DNA of 64,000 nt from CAWHXG01 sp963833235 (GCA_963833235.1 CAWHXG010000006.1:124001-188000), one strand, 5' to 3'; shown: positions 44,682 through 54,711, numbered from the stretch's first letter. Notes: generated from the letters alone by a model not told the origin. Numbers and translations: made by a program.

Positions 44682-44801
44682 ATGCTCTCGGATGTCAAGA
44701 TTGCCCTTGCCCGTTCAGCCCCTGCGATGGCGCGCGATGCCTTGGGCTTGCTGGCCCTCGTGGCCGCCACGGTTGCCCTGCTGTCTCTACCCTTGGCCTG
44801 A
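44682..44801 (+). CDS. SOS-controlled single-span membrane microprotein
   Basis: 39 residues beginning MLSDVKIALARSAPAMARDA and ending in a membrane span LGLLALVAATVALLSLPLA. The ATG at 44682 has a strong AAGGAGG eight bases upstream; an ATG at 44664 in the same frame would give 45 residues but lacks such a site. Two overlapping LexA boxes sit over its promoter, so it should be induced by DNA damage. A tiny inner-membrane protein under LexA recalls Caulobacter SidA, a division inhibitor, but the sequences cannot be equated by eye. A strong terminator follows, so it is a single-gene unit. Confidence 0.8.
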   Translation: MLSDVKIALARSAPAMARDALGLLALVAATVALLSLPLA

Positions 44802-44918
44802 CGGCCCGACCCCATCCCCTGCATCCGGGGATCCGGCCGACTGCCCCCCTGGCAGCGGCCCTCTGCCCATACCCTGCAGGTCTTGCCTGGCCCAACGGGG
44901 TCTCCGGATGCCCGACTT

Positions 44919-44953
44919 CGCCGCCTCCATCATTGGAGCGCGGCGATTTTTTT
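44919..44953 (+). terminator. Rho-independent terminator after the SOS microprotein gene
   Basis: CGCCGC-CTCCA, loop TCAT, TGGAG-C-GCGGCG forms an 11-base-pair stem with one bulged base, followed by A and seven T. It is oriented to end transcripts from recG and the microprotein gene. Confidence 0.88.
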
Positions 44954-45014
44954 GCGCGGTCGTCTGGCCCGGCTCGCAGTAGTGGAACGAGCGCTTCTGC
45001 GCAGACCACCGGCC

Positions 45015-45470
45015 TCAGCCCGCGGCCTTGGCCTCGACCGTGGCATCCTCGATCGCGGCGAGGGTCGCATCGAAGACCAGAAGAATTGAGGCGTGGCGGT
45101 TTGCGTACTCCTGCGCCGGACGGAGCGACTCGAGTTCTTCGAACGGCGCCTTCGGAGGCGGGCCGCCCGCCAGCATCGCCGCCAGATCTCGACGGCCCTG
45201 GCGGATCGCGGCGGCATCGAGCCCCGGAACGGCGCCGCCCACCACGCTGGCCGCCGCCTGCCCGAGCGCGCAGGCCTTCACGTCCTGCGCGAACGCGGTG
45301 ACCCGGCCTTGCGCATCGAGGGTAACATCGACCGTCACGACCGACCCGCAGAGCGGCGCCCGCACCCGGCCGGTGCCGCCCGGCGCATCGAGCCGCCCCA
45401 GATGCGGGATCGCCGCCGTCAGCGCAAGGATCCGCTGCGAATAGAGCTTCATCAGATCGCCATCGGGCAT
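45015..45470 (-). CDS. NifU/IscU-like iron-sulfur scaffold family protein
   Basis: 151 residues resembling the IscU/NifU N-terminal scaffold fold: MKLYSQRILALTAAIPHLGRLDAP, then APLCGSVVTVDVTLDAQGRV with Cys41, and DVKACALGQAAASVV with Cys67. The third cluster cysteine of IscU (around residue 105 there) is missing, replaced by ANRHAS, so standard [2Fe-2S] assembly is uncertain. This two-Cys form is common in Rhodobacterales next to hisI. The role in Fe-S assembly is inferred. Start could also be the Met seven residues later. Confidence 0.8.
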   Translation of the reverse strand: MPDGDLMKLYSQRILALTAAIPHLGRLDAPGGTGRVRAPLCGSVVTVDVTLDAQGRVTAFAQDVKACALGQAAASVVGGAVPGLDAAAIRQGRRDLAAMLAGGPPPKAPFEELESLRPAQEYANRHASILLVFDATLAAIEDATVEAKAAG

Positions 45471-45629
45471 CGTCGCTTCCCTTTGCTTTCGACGCCCTCT
45501 AGAGCATCCCCGCCCGAACCTGAACAGGCCAGGCCCCGTTCATGAGCTGGACTATCGCACCGGGGCCTCTTCACGCGCCGCCGCCACCGGTCCAGATAGG
45601 GCGCGATCCGGCAGCGCAAAGGAAACCGC

Positions 45630-45995
45630 ATGGCCTTCGATCCCGCAACCCTGACCTACGACGCCGCGGGGCTGATCCCGGCCATCGCACAGGACGCGAC
45701 GACCGGCGAGGTGCTGATGCTGGCCTGGATGAATGCCGAAGCCGTGGCGCGTACCCTGGCCACGGGGCGGGTGACCTACTGGTCGCGCTCGCGGGCGGCG
45801 TTCTGGGAGAAGGGCGCCACCAGCGGGCATCTTCAGCGGTTGGTCGAGTTGCGCCTGGATTGCGACCGCGACTGCCTGCTGCTGCAGGTCGACCAGACGG
45901 GGCCGGCCTGCCACACGGGCCGGCGGAGCTGCTTCTACACCGCCGTGCGCGCGGGCGGGGAAGCCGAGATCATGGCGCCCCAGAACACGGAGTGA
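45630..45995 (+). CDS. hisI: Phosphoribosyl-AMP cyclohydrolase
   Basis: 121 residues, the stand-alone form without a HisE domain. HisI opens the adenine ring of phosphoribosyl-AMP in histidine synthesis. Marks are GEVLMLAWMNAEAVARTL, GRVTYWSRSRAAFWEKGATSGHLQRLVELRLDCDRDCLLLQVDQTGPACHTGRRSCF, with the zinc cysteines and His in DCDRDC and CHTGRRSC. Its 3' end overlaps the convergent gluQRS gene by 26 bases. No other his genes are nearby. Confidence 0.97.
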   Translation: MAFDPATLTYDAAGLIPAIAQDATTGEVLMLAWMNAEAVARTLATGRVTYWSRSRAAFWEKGATSGHLQRLVELRLDCDRDCLLLQVDQTGPACHTGRRSCFYTAVRAGGEAEIMAPQNTE

Positions 45996-46869
45996 GCCCG
46001 ACCATCGCGCGCACGTCCAAGGGAGAACGCCCCTCGGCGCGGTAGAGCGCGATGGCGCGGGCATCGTCGCGCTTGGCGAGCCGCCGCCCGGCCGCGTCGC
46101 GGATCAACCGGTGGTGATGATAGCGCGGACTGGGCAGGCTGAGCAGGATCTGCAGCACGATGTGGATCGGCGTGGCATCGAGAAGATCCTCGCCGCGGAT
46201 CACGTGGGTGATCCCCTGCGCGGCATCGTCGACGGTGACCGCGAGGTGATACGAGGTGCCAAGGCCGGGGCGGGCCAGCACCACGTCGCCGATGGCATCC
46301 GTCAGATGGGTATGCGGGACGGTAACACTGCCCTGCCGCGCGGGGCCGGTTTCCGTAAAGGTCAATGGATCGGGCAGGGCGCGCAGGGCGGCGCCTATGT
46401 CCAGCCGCAGGGCGGCATCGCCGCCGGCAGCCTGGACTGTATCGCTGCCGGCCACCCGACCGGGGCGCGGGGCCTCCGGCCGGCAGGTGCCGGGATAGAC
46501 GGGGCCATCCGGCCCGGCCGAGGGTACGGCGTCGCCTTGCGGTGCGGAGAGTGCGGCGCGGATGTCGGCGCGGCTGCACCGGCAGGGATAGACCAGGCCC
46601 TGCGCGTCGAGCTCTTCCAGGGCCTGCGCATAGGCCCCGCCGCGATCCGATTGGCGCATCGGCGGCGTTGGCCAGTCGAGCCCGAGCCAGTGCAGATCGT
46701 CCCCGATCTGCCGCTCCCAGGCGTCGCGCGAACGGGCGCGGTCGATATCCTCGATCCGCAGCAGAAAGGTGCCGCCGGCGGCCAGCGCCATGTCGTGCGC
46801 CAGCATCGCCGAATAGGCATGGCCCAGATGCAACGGGCCGGTGGGCGACGGCGCGAAGCGGGTGCGCAT
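45970..46869 (-). CDS. gluQRS: Glutamyl-Q tRNA(Asp) synthetase
   Basis: 299 residues, a truncated GluRS lacking an anticodon domain. It charges glutamate onto the queuosine base of tRNA-Asp. The HIGH-like motif FAPSPTGPLHLGHAYSA is at the N-terminus, the zinc ligands are in YPCRCSRADI and YPGTCRP, and the KMSKS equivalent is RRLAKRDDA. The C-terminus ends VGLTPCSGAP, within the overlap with hisI. trmFO lies just upstream on the same strand, another tRNA modifier. Confidence 0.93.
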   Translation of the reverse strand: MRTRFAPSPTGPLHLGHAYSAMLAHDMALAAGGTFLLRIEDIDRARSRDAWERQIGDDLHWLGLDWPTPPMRQSDRGGAYAQALEELDAQGLVYPCRCSRADIRAALSAPQGDAVPSAGPDGPVYPGTCRPEAPRPGRVAGSDTVQAAGGDAALRLDIGAALRALPDPLTFTETGPARQGSVTVPHTHLTDAIGDVVLARPGLGTSYHLAVTVDDAAQGITHVIRGEDLLDATPIHIVLQILLSLPSPRYHHHRLIRDAAGRRLAKRDDARAIALYRAEGRSPLDVRAMVGLTPCSGAP

Positions 46870-46880
46870 CGCGGACGGGA

Positions 46881-48236
46881 TCAGGCGACGCGCGCCAGAT
46901 CGGCAGAGAGCCAGTTAAGCCACGCTGCCTTGGCGCGATCTGTATAGGCCTTGTACCGCAGCTTGCGCCCGCGCCGGCCGCCCTTGGCGTCGATCGGCGG
47001 GAATAGACCGAAATTGACGTTCATGGGCTGGAAGGTCTTGGCGTCGGCCCCGCCGGTGATGTGGGTGACCAGGGCGCCGGTGGCCGTCTCGGGCGGGGGC
47101 GTGGGCAGCGCGGTGCCATTCAGCTCCGCCGCGGCGAGCCGCCCGGCCAGCAGCCCCATCGCGGCGCTCTCGACGTAACCCTCGACGCCGGTGATCTGCC
47201 CGGCGAAACGGATATGCGGCGCGCTGCGCAGGCGGAGGGCCCCGTCGAGCAACGTCGGGGAGTTCAGGAACGTGTTGCGGTGGATGCCGCCGAGCCGCGC
47301 GAACAGGGCGTCCTGCAAGCCGGGAATCATCCGCAGAACATCGGCTTGCGCGCCGTACTTCATCTTGGTCTGGAAGCCGACGATGTTGTAGAGCGTGCCA
47401 AGCGCGTTGTCGCGGCGCAGCTGGACGATCGCGTGGGGCTTCACGTCCGGCGCGTGCGGGTTGGTAAGGCCCACGGGCTTCATCGGCCCCCATCGCAGGG
47501 TCTCGCGGCCGCGGGCGGCCATGACCTCGATGGGCAGGCAGCCATCGAAGTAGTTGGCCGTCTCGCCCGGCTTGAACTCCGCCTGATCGGCGGCGAGGAT
47601 CGCGTCGATGAACGCCTCGTAGGTCTCGCGGTCCATCGGGCAGTTGAGGTAGGCGCGGCGCTGCTCCTCCGTCTCGCCCTTGTCGTAGCGCGACTGGAAC
47701 CAGGCCTTCGACAGATCGATGCTGTCGAAATGCACGATGGGTGCGATGGCGTCGAAGAAGGCCAGCGCATCCGCCCCGGTCTCGGCGCGGATCGCCTCGG
47801 CCAGCGCGCCCGAGGTCAGCGGGCCGGTGGCGATGATCGTCGGCTGGTCGGGCGGCGGCAGGGCGGTGACCTCCTGCCCGGTGATCGTGATCAAGGGATG
47901 CGCCCGCAGGCGCGCGGTGACCGCAGCGGCGAACGGATCGCGGTCCACCGCGAGCGCGCCGCCGGCCGGCAGGGCATGGGCGTCGGCCGTCTCGATGATG
48001 AGGCCGCCGGCCGCACGCATTTCCCAGTGCAGCAGGCCCACGGCGTTCTGTTCGCTGTCGTCGGAGCGGAAGGAGTTCGAGCAGACCATCTCTGCCAGAT
48101 CGCCGGTGCGGTGGGCGAAGGTGCCCGTGCCGGGGCGCATCTCGTGCAGGACGACGGGCACGCCGCGCGTGGCTGCCTGCCAGGCCGCCTCGGCGCCCGC
48201 CATGCCGCCGCCGATTATGTGAAGGGGGGGTGCCAT
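46881..48236 (-). CDS. trmFO: Methylenetetrahydrofolate-tRNA (uracil-5)-methyltransferase TrmFO
   Basis: 451 residues. TrmFO makes 5-methyluridine at position 54 of tRNA using methylene-THF and FAD, replacing the SAM-dependent TrmA in this group. The FAD-binding start LHIIGGGMAGAEAAWQAA is followed by VCSNSFRSDDSEQNAVGLLHWEMR with a conserved Cys, and MKPVGLTNP and QLRRDNALGTLYNIVGFQTKMKYG. The C-terminus contains MNVNFGLFPPID. It sits 11 bases upstream of gluQRS, suggesting a two-gene tRNA modification unit. Confidence 0.96.
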   Translation of the reverse strand: MAPPLHIIGGGMAGAEAAWQAATRGVPVVLHEMRPGTGTFAHRTGDLAEMVCSNSFRSDDSEQNAVGLLHWEMRAAGGLIIETADAHALPAGGALAVDRDPFAAAVTARLRAHPLITITGQEVTALPPPDQPTIIATGPLTSGALAEAIRAETGADALAFFDAIAPIVHFDSIDLSKAWFQSRYDKGETEEQRRAYLNCPMDRETYEAFIDAILAADQAEFKPGETANYFDGCLPIEVMAARGRETLRWGPMKPVGLTNPHAPDVKPHAIVQLRRDNALGTLYNIVGFQTKMKYGAQADVLRMIPGLQDALFARLGGIHRNTFLNSPTLLDGALRLRSAPHIRFAGQITGVEGYVESAAMGLLAGRLAAAELNGTALPTPPPETATGALVTHITGGADAKTFQPMNVNFGLFPPIDAKGGRRGRKLRYKAYTDRAKAAWLNWLSADLARVA

Positions 48237-48280
48237 CGTCCCAATTTAGGCCCTCGCGACGGCGGTGGGAAGGGGCCGCG

Positions 48281-49215
<935 letters not shown>

Positions 49216-49219
<4 letters not shown>

Positions 49220-50736
49220 CCGCGATCGTCCAGCAGCCAGATCTGCAGGGCGGCATGGCGGGCGAGCGTCTCGAAGCCGGCGCGGCGCAGGGCCTTCAGG
49301 GCCCGTTCCGCATCGTCGGGGTCGACCGAGGGGCCGGGGCGCAGGTGGCGCAGCGCCTCCAGCAGCGCGGTGCCGGTGTCGCCGGGCGCCAGCGCGGGCA
49401 CGCCCGGTTCGGCCGAGATCCCTGCGTGCAGGGCCGCCGCGAGGGCGGGCCGGGCGGAAGCCGCGGGCGCCATGCCTGCAGCCAGCGCCGCGGCGACACG
49501 CAGCCGCTGCGGCAAATCCAGCCCCGCCGGCGGCGGCAGGAACGCCTCGCCACCATCCGAGATCAGCGCCAGCTCATAGGATCGCGACGTGGCGGCGGGC
49601 GGCAGCGCCATGCGGGCCAGCCGCGGCGCCATCATCTGCGCCAGAGGCACGTCGAGCCCCGCGTGGTGCATCGCGGCCATCGCCGCCTCCAGCGCCTGCG
49701 CGGTGCCGGCGACGTCCCCCGCGGCGAGGCCGGTATCCAGCGCCCGGATCGCCGCGACCCGATCCCACACGCCGCCAGAGGCGGAGGGCGCCCGCGCGGT
49801 GTAGAGGCCGAGCAGCGTGTTGGGGTCGAGAACGCCGGCGCGCGCCAGACGCTCTCCCGCCTCGACCTGGGCCTTCCATCCCACGATGTGGCGCAGATCC
49901 GATTGCGCGAATGCCAGCGGCAGCGGTCCGGTCGGCACGTGATCGCCCACCGCCTCCAGCAGGCGGAACTGCAGTGGGGTCATCGGCTCGGGCTGCGGCG
50001 CCTGGGGGGCGCCTTCGAAGAGATCGGGATCGAGGAAGCGGGCCAGCAGATCGCGGTTGGCCGGCGGGATGCGCCCGAGCGCGGCGGCGACCTCGAGGGT
50101 CAGCGCCGCGGTCTCCCACCGGCCGGCGCGGGCCAGGCAGAAGACCCGCGCCTCGAAGCTGGCCGACAATTCCAGACTGGCCGCCAGGGTGTCGCAGGCG
50201 CGCGTCTCGTTGCCCGCCAGCAGCGCGGTGTCGAAGAGCCGCCGGAAGAGCGCCGGCGAGACGGGCCCCGCGCGGTCGATCAGCGCCCGGGCGGGGTCGA
50301 GCGCGCCGCGCGTCAGCAGCGCGTCCACCCGGGCGAGCAGCAGCGCATCGGGCGGCATGCCGGGCGGCGGCGCGGCCTCGACCAGCATCAGCATGGTCAA
50401 GAGCCGGCGCGCGGCGGGCAGTTCCAGGAGCGGCGTGGCGGCGATGAGGCGCAACAGGGCCTCCGGCTCCGCGTTGCTCCACAGCGCGTCGGACAGACCG
50501 ACGCTGGCGGCGGGGTAGAGCCCGGTCGCATCGCGGGAGGGCCGGCCGAGGGGCTGCACGCTGATCGGCGCGCTCGGGGGGGCTACGGCGGCCCGGGGCT
50601 CCGCCGGCGTCGGGGCCGCGCCCTCAGGCATGACAAGGCTTTCGGAAAGCCACGGGATCGCGTTGAGGGGGGCATCGGCCGCCGCCGCCGGCACCGCGCC
50701 GATCAGCATCGCCGCGAGGATCCCGGGTGCCCTCAC
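49216..50736 (-). CDS. Secreted helical-repeat-like protein of unknown function
   Basis: 506 residues from a GTG that overlaps the stop of the preceding small gene. An N-terminal signal (RAPGILAAMLIGAVPAAAA) predicts export. The rest is rich in Ala, Leu and Arg and reads as stacked amphipathic helices (TLMLVEAA, ALLLARVDALLTRG, RRLFDTALLAGNE, VFCLARAGRWETAALTLEVAA), similar to tetratricopeptide-like repeats but without a clean consensus. Two cysteines lie close together (RACDTL and VFCLAR). It is coupled between a 44-residue membrane protein and xerD. I do not recognise its family. Confidence 0.8.
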
Positions 50737-50867
50737 TCCGCCTCGATCTCCACCGGGATCCGCACCTCGCCGCGTGGCGCTTCGAGGTCGCCGAGATAGG
50801 CGAAGCCCAGCAGGGCGAGAAAGCCCACCACGATCAGGAACAGAATTATCCGGAACAACCGACCCAT
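50733..50867 (-). CDS. Small single-span membrane protein
   Basis: 44 residues from the ATG at 50867: MGRLFRIILFLIVVGFLALLGFAYLGDL is one membrane span near the N-terminus, followed by a short charged tail ending VEIEAE. GGCAGG repeats before the ATG give a fair ribosome site. A longer frame reaching 50960 is less likely because the extra part lacks a start site. Its stop overlaps the GTG of the secreted protein gene, so they are cotranslated. It is a familiar small gene next to aroK in Rhodobacterales, function unknown. Confidence 0.75.
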   Translation of the reverse strand: MGRLFRIILFLIVVGFLALLGFAYLGDLEAPRGEVRIPVEIEAE

Positions 50868-50983
50868 GGTCTGCCTGCCTGCCTCTTGCCGTTGCGGCTT
50901 TTTGAAGATCATATACAGCGTTGCGGCAAAGGTCACAGCCAAGAATGCCGAATTCGCCAAACTGACGGAGGGGGTGTGCCGGG

Positions 50984-51544
50984 GTGGCTTTGCGTCTGAG
51001 ACGGAGCGTGGTGCTCGTGGGCATGATGGGCGCCGGCAAGACCTCTGTCGGGACGGCGCTGGCGCGGCAGCTCGGCGTGCCCTTCCTCGATCAGGACGAC
51101 GAGATCGAGAAGGCGGCGCAAAGCACCATCGCGGAGCTGTTCAGCGACTACGGCGAGGCGTTCTTCCGCGACAAGGAGAGCCTCGTTCTGGCGCGGCTGC
51201 TGCACGGGCCGCCCTGCGTGCTCTCGACAGGCGGCGGCGCGTTCCTGGCCCCCGACAACCGCGCGGCGATCGCGGCCTCTGGCGTGGCGGTCTGGCTGCG
51301 GGCCGACCTGCCGCTGCTGTGGAGCCGGGTGCGGCAGAAGGCGACCCGCCCGCTCCTGCAGACCGAGGCGCCCTTCGAGACCCTCGCGGCCCTCTTCGAC
51401 CGGCGCAACCCGGTGTATGCGCTGGCACCGATCCACGTGGCCACCCGGGCCGGCGATACGGTGGAGGATACCGCGCGGGCGGTCAACGCGGCGCTGGTCG
51501 AACGCTCCGACGCGTTCGGAAGGACTGCCCATGGCCGCGCCTGA
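50984..51544 (+). CDS. aroK: Shikimate kinase
   Basis: 186 residues from a GTG start. It phosphorylates shikimate in chorismate synthesis. The P-loop VVLVGMMGAGKTSVGTALA, the shikimate-binding FLDQDDEIEKAAQ, LVLARLLHGPPCVLSTGGGAF and the lid region RQKATRPLLQT are present. The GTG precedes the typical LRRSVVLVG opening. It overlaps aroB by 14 bases, a conserved pairing of two shikimate-pathway steps, and is divergent from the small membrane protein gene. Confidence 0.96.
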   Translation: MALRLRRSVVLVGMMGAGKTSVGTALARQLGVPFLDQDDEIEKAAQSTIAELFSDYGEAFFRDKESLVLARLLHGPPCVLSTGGGAFLAPDNRAAIAASGVAVWLRADLPLLWSRVRQKATRPLLQTEAPFETLAALFDRRNPVYALAPIHVATRAGDTVEDTARAVNAALVERSDAFGRTAHGRA

Positions 51545-52649
51545 GACGGTGCACGTCGCCCTTGGGTCCCGCGCCTACGACGTGGTGATCGGGCCGGGGC
51601 TCCTGGCGCAGGCCGGGGCGCGGATGGCACCGCTTCTGCGGCGCAAGCGCGTGGCCGTCGTGACCGACGACGTCGTGGGGCCGCTGCACCTGCCCGCTCT
51701 GGTCGCGGCGCTCGGGGCGGACGGCATCGAGGCCCGCGCGCTGCACCTGCCCGCCGGGGAGGCCACGAAAAGCTGGGCGGCGCTCTCGCGCACGGTCGAA
51801 TGGCTGCTGGCCGAGGGGGTCGAGCGGCAGGATGTCGTCGTCGCCCTCGGCGGCGGCGTGATCGGCGATCTGGTTGGCTTCGCGGCGGCGATCCTGCGGC
51901 GCGGCGTGCGCTTCGTGCAGGTGCCCACCTCGCTTTTGGCCCAGGTCGACAGCTCGGTCGGCGGCAAGACGGGGATCAACACCGCCCAGGGGAAGAACCT
52001 CGCGGGCGCCTTCCATCAGCCTTCCCTGGTTCTGGCGGATATCGATGTGCTGACCACCCTGCCGGCGCGCGATTTCCTTTCGGGCTACGGCGAGGTGGTG
52101 AAGTACGGGCTGCTGGGCGACGCGGATTTCTACGGGTGGCTCGAAGGGCAGGGGCCGGCGCTGGCCCGGGGCGATGCCGCGGCGCGGGCGGTGGCGGTGC
52201 GTCGCTGCGTCGAGATGAAGGCCGGTATCGTGGCGCGCGACGAGACCGAGCAGGGCGAGCGCGCGCTGCTGAACCTGGGCCATACCTTCTGCCACGCGCT
52301 GGAGGCGGCGACGGGCTATGGCGGCCGGCTGCTGCATGGCGAGGGCGTGGCCATCGGCTGCGCGCTGGCCTTCGAGCTGTCGGCCCGTCTTGGCCTCTGC
52401 GCGCAGGAAGTGCCGGGAAGGGTCCGCGCCCATCTCGCGGAAATGGGCATGAAACGTGACCTGGCGGACATAGAGGGCGACCTGCCGGACGCCGACGGTC
52501 TGCTGGCGCTGATGGCGCAGGACAAGAAGGTCGTCGCCGGGCGAATGCGCTACATCCTCGCGCGGGGGATCGGCGCGGCGTTCGTTGCCGGGGACGTCGA
52601 CCCCGCCATGGTCCGCGCGGTTCTGGAGGATGCCCTCGCGGGGCGCTAG
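51531..52649 (+). CDS. aroB: 3-dehydroquinate synthase
   Basis: 372 residues from the ATG inside the end of aroK. It converts DAHP to 3-dehydroquinate using NAD and a divalent metal. Marks are VALGGGVIGDLVGFAAAILRRGVRFVQVPTSLLAQVDSSVGGKTGIN, GYGEVVKYGLLGD, LLNLGHTFCHALEAATGYGGRLLHGEGVAIG with zinc-site histidines, and MAQDKKVVAGRMRYIL. Full length and intact. The downstream gap to the convergent ssb gene is 127 bases. Confidence 0.97.
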   Translation: MAAPETVHVALGSRAYDVVIGPGLLAQAGARMAPLLRRKRVAVVTDDVVGPLHLPALVAALGADGIEARALHLPAGEATKSWAALSRTVEWLLAEGVERQDVVVALGGGVIGDLVGFAAAILRRGVRFVQVPTSLLAQVDSSVGGKTGINTAQGKNLAGAFHQPSLVLADIDVLTTLPARDFLSGYGEVVKYGLLGDADFYGWLEGQGPALARGDAAARAVAVRRCVEMKAGIVARDETEQGERALLNLGHTFCHALEAATGYGGRLLHGEGVAIGCALAFELSARLGLCAQEVPGRVRAHLAEMGMKRDLADIEGDLPDADGLLALMAQDKKVVAGRMRYILARGIGAAFVAGDVDPAMVRAVLEDALAGR

Positions 52650-52776
52650 GCTGCCGGCGACCGGGGCGCTTCGCCGCGCCCGCGGTACATGTCTCCCGGA
52701 TCGTCAGTCCTCCCGCCCCAGCAGTCCTCCGTACCGCCAAGAAGCGATTGCGCGTATGCGTCGAACTCGGAACGGC

Positions 52777-53298
52777 CTAGAACGGGATCTCGTCGTCGTC
52801 CACGCGCGCGCCGCCACCGCCACCGCCACCGCCAGTATCGCCGAAGCGGTCGTCCGGCCCGCCACGGTCATAGCCGCCGCCAGATTGGTCGGAGACATAG
52901 CGGTCGTCGCTGCCACCAGACCCGCCGCCCGAGCCCCCGCCGTCGCCGCGCCCGCCCAGCATCGTCAACTCGCCCTTGTACGGGCGCAGGACGACCTCGG
53001 TCGAATATCTGTCCTGACCGGACTGGTCCTGCCATTTGCGGGTCTCGAGCTGCCCCTCGATATAGACCGTGGACCCCTTGCGAAGATACTGCTCGGCGAC
53101 ACGGACGAGCCCTTCCTGGAAGATCGCGACGCTGTGCCACTCGGTGCGCTCGCGGCGTTCTCCGGTGTTCTTGTCCTTCCAGTTCTCCGACGTGGCGATC
53201 CGCAGGTTGCACACCTTGCCGCCGTTCTGGAACGTCCGCACCTCGGGGTCGCGCCCCAGATTGCCGATGAGAATGACCTTGTTGACGGAGCCTGCCAT
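52777..53298 (-). CDS. ssb: Single-stranded DNA-binding protein
   Basis: 173 residues from the ATG at 53298. SSB coats single-stranded DNA and recruits repair and replication proteins. The OB fold opens SVNKVILIGNLGRDPEVRTFQNGGKVCNLRIATSE and includes ERTEWHSVAIFQ. The linker is Gly-rich (GGRGDGGGSGGGSGG, GGGGGGGGARV) and ends in the acidic tip DDDEIPF that binds partners. No GAAC/GTTC LexA box is visible upstream, so SOS control of ssb is not supported here. Confidence 0.97.
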   Translation of the reverse strand: MAGSVNKVILIGNLGRDPEVRTFQNGGKVCNLRIATSENWKDKNTGERRERTEWHSVAIFQEGLVRVAEQYLRKGSTVYIEGQLETRKWQDQSGQDRYSTEVVLRPYKGELTMLGGRGDGGGSGGGSGGSDDRYVSDQSGGGYDRGGPDDRFGDTGGGGGGGGARVDDDEIPF

Positions 53299-53443
53299 GC
53301 CCGATTCCTCGCTGTGCTGATCCGGAGACCGATGTGACAGATCACGCGGGATTGTGCCACCATCCAAGGGTGCGCCTCGGCGCGTCGGCTCACGGGCCTT
53401 TACTGGGCGGGGTCCTGGGGTAAGCTACACGGGATGAGGGGCC

Positions 53444-54079
53444 ATGGCCGGTCCGGGGTGGGATTGCAGGATGGCACGGCGAACCTTGACTTGTATGGCG
53501 AGCGCGTGGCTTGCGGCGGTGGTGACGCTGACGGCGGCGGGCGGGGCCGCCGAGACTGTCGCCGGGAAGGCGCGTACCGGGATCTTCAATTCGCAGACCG
53601 GCGTGCTCGACCGCCGGTCCTCCCAGCAATATGCCTTCTCCTCGCGGCTGCAGCCGCCATCGGAGATCCCCGAGGAGGTGTTCCTTCCTCCCGCCGGGCG
53701 CATCCGCTATACGGGCCGGTTCCTGCCGATGGCCAAGGCCGCCGCCCGTAAGCATTGGATTCCAGAGACTCTTTTTGTGCGGCTGGTGCAGCAGGAGAGC
53801 AACTGGAACCCGAAGGCCGTTTCACACAAGGGGGCCATCGGGCTGGCGCAGTTGATGCCGCAGACGGCGCGGCGGCTTGGGGTCGACCCGCACGACCCGC
53901 GGCAGAACCTCGATGGCGGCGCGCGCTACCTGCGCGACCAGTACCGCACGTTCCGCTCGTGGAAGCTGGCGCTGGCCGCTTACAACGCCGGACCGGGCGC
54001 GGTGAAGCAGCACGGCGGCGTGCCGCCCTACCGCGAGACGCGCAGCTACGTGACCCGCATTCTTGGCAGTGGCGGATGA
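53444..54079 (+). CDS. Lytic transglycosylase, SLT domain
   Basis: 211 residues; the ATG at 53444 or, more naturally for a signal peptide, later codons near 53471-53495. The N-terminus (TLTCMASAWLAAVVTLTAAGGAAET) is a signal sequence. The C-terminal 130 residues hold the SLT fold: LVQQESNWNPKAVSHKGAIGLAQLMPQTARRLG with the catalytic Glu, LDGGARYLRDQY and LALAAYNAGPGAVKQHGGVPPYRETRSYV. Such enzymes cut glycan strands to 1,6-anhydroMurNAc ends in the periplasm, the products nagZ later processes. No neighbour indicates a dedicated secretion role. Confidence 0.92.
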   Translation: MAGPGWDCRMARRTLTCMASAWLAAVVTLTAAGGAAETVAGKARTGIFNSQTGVLDRRSSQQYAFSSRLQPPSEIPEEVFLPPAGRIRYTGRFLPMAKAAARKHWIPETLFVRLVQQESNWNPKAVSHKGAIGLAQLMPQTARRLGVDPHDPRQNLDGGARYLRDQYRTFRSWKLALAAYNAGPGAVKQHGGVPPYRETRSYVTRILGSGG

Positions 54080-54426
54080 GGTTCGGCCTGCAAAGACCTG
54101 AAGTCATTAGATAGTTTCGGCTTGGTGCGGAGCGCTTTCCGGCGGTCGCTGACCCGGTGGAATTCGTGGACTCCTGTGCATTCCCTTCGGCTGAAGTGGT
54201 CATGCGCATGGCCGGCCGCTGCCCGATTTCATGGCATGTTTGCCGTCCTATCGGCTTCGTTCGATGACCTGCCTCAGCCGAACTTTCTGCGTCGCGCAGA
54301 GACCGCCGTGAGGCAGGGAGCGTGTCGCCGTCATGGCCACGACGACGGGGTGTCGGCGGCGACCGGGTCGTTTTGCGGGTCGCGGAAGACCGCCGGCGCC
54401 TTCTGACCGGAGGGGCAAAAGACGGC

Positions 54427-54490
54427 GAAAACAAGTGTCGGCGTTCGGTCGGCTTTGTGTCGGCTTTGTGTCGGACCCCTGCGGGCGGTG
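54427..54490. repeat. Dispersed intergenic repeat, copy B, with 11-bp-spaced TGTCGG
   Basis: Matches 16925-16988 at about 59 of 64 bases, same orientation. TGTCGG-type hexamers start at 54436, 54447 (GGTCGG), 54458 and 54469, 11 bases apart. Confidence 0.9.
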
Positions 54491-54711
54491 GATTAGGGCG
54501 GTGGTCACGTGTGGACCCTGACGGGGGGCTGCCGGTGCGCGCCGCCGGGGCAGGCGGAAGGTGGCGGGCTTGGGGGGAGGGGCATCCAATTCCGGTAGGG
54601 ACGGATCCAATGGTGCCCCGCCGGCAGAAATCACATGAGCCCTTCTGAGGGCGAAGTAGCCGAAGCACCCCATGGAAAGGTCGCCGGTCAGACCTTGACC
54701 GGGCAAAGAAG

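Noticed and set aside
53299..53443. LexA box upstream of ssb
   Set aside because: I looked for GAAC/GTTC-N7 pairs in the ssb leader and found none, so SOS control of ssb is not claimed.
54122..54406. Possible decayed transposase or small gene in the 54.1-54.7 kb gap
   Set aside because: The frames have no ribosome site, no DDE or integrase motif and no inverted repeats at their ends; I could not support an element.
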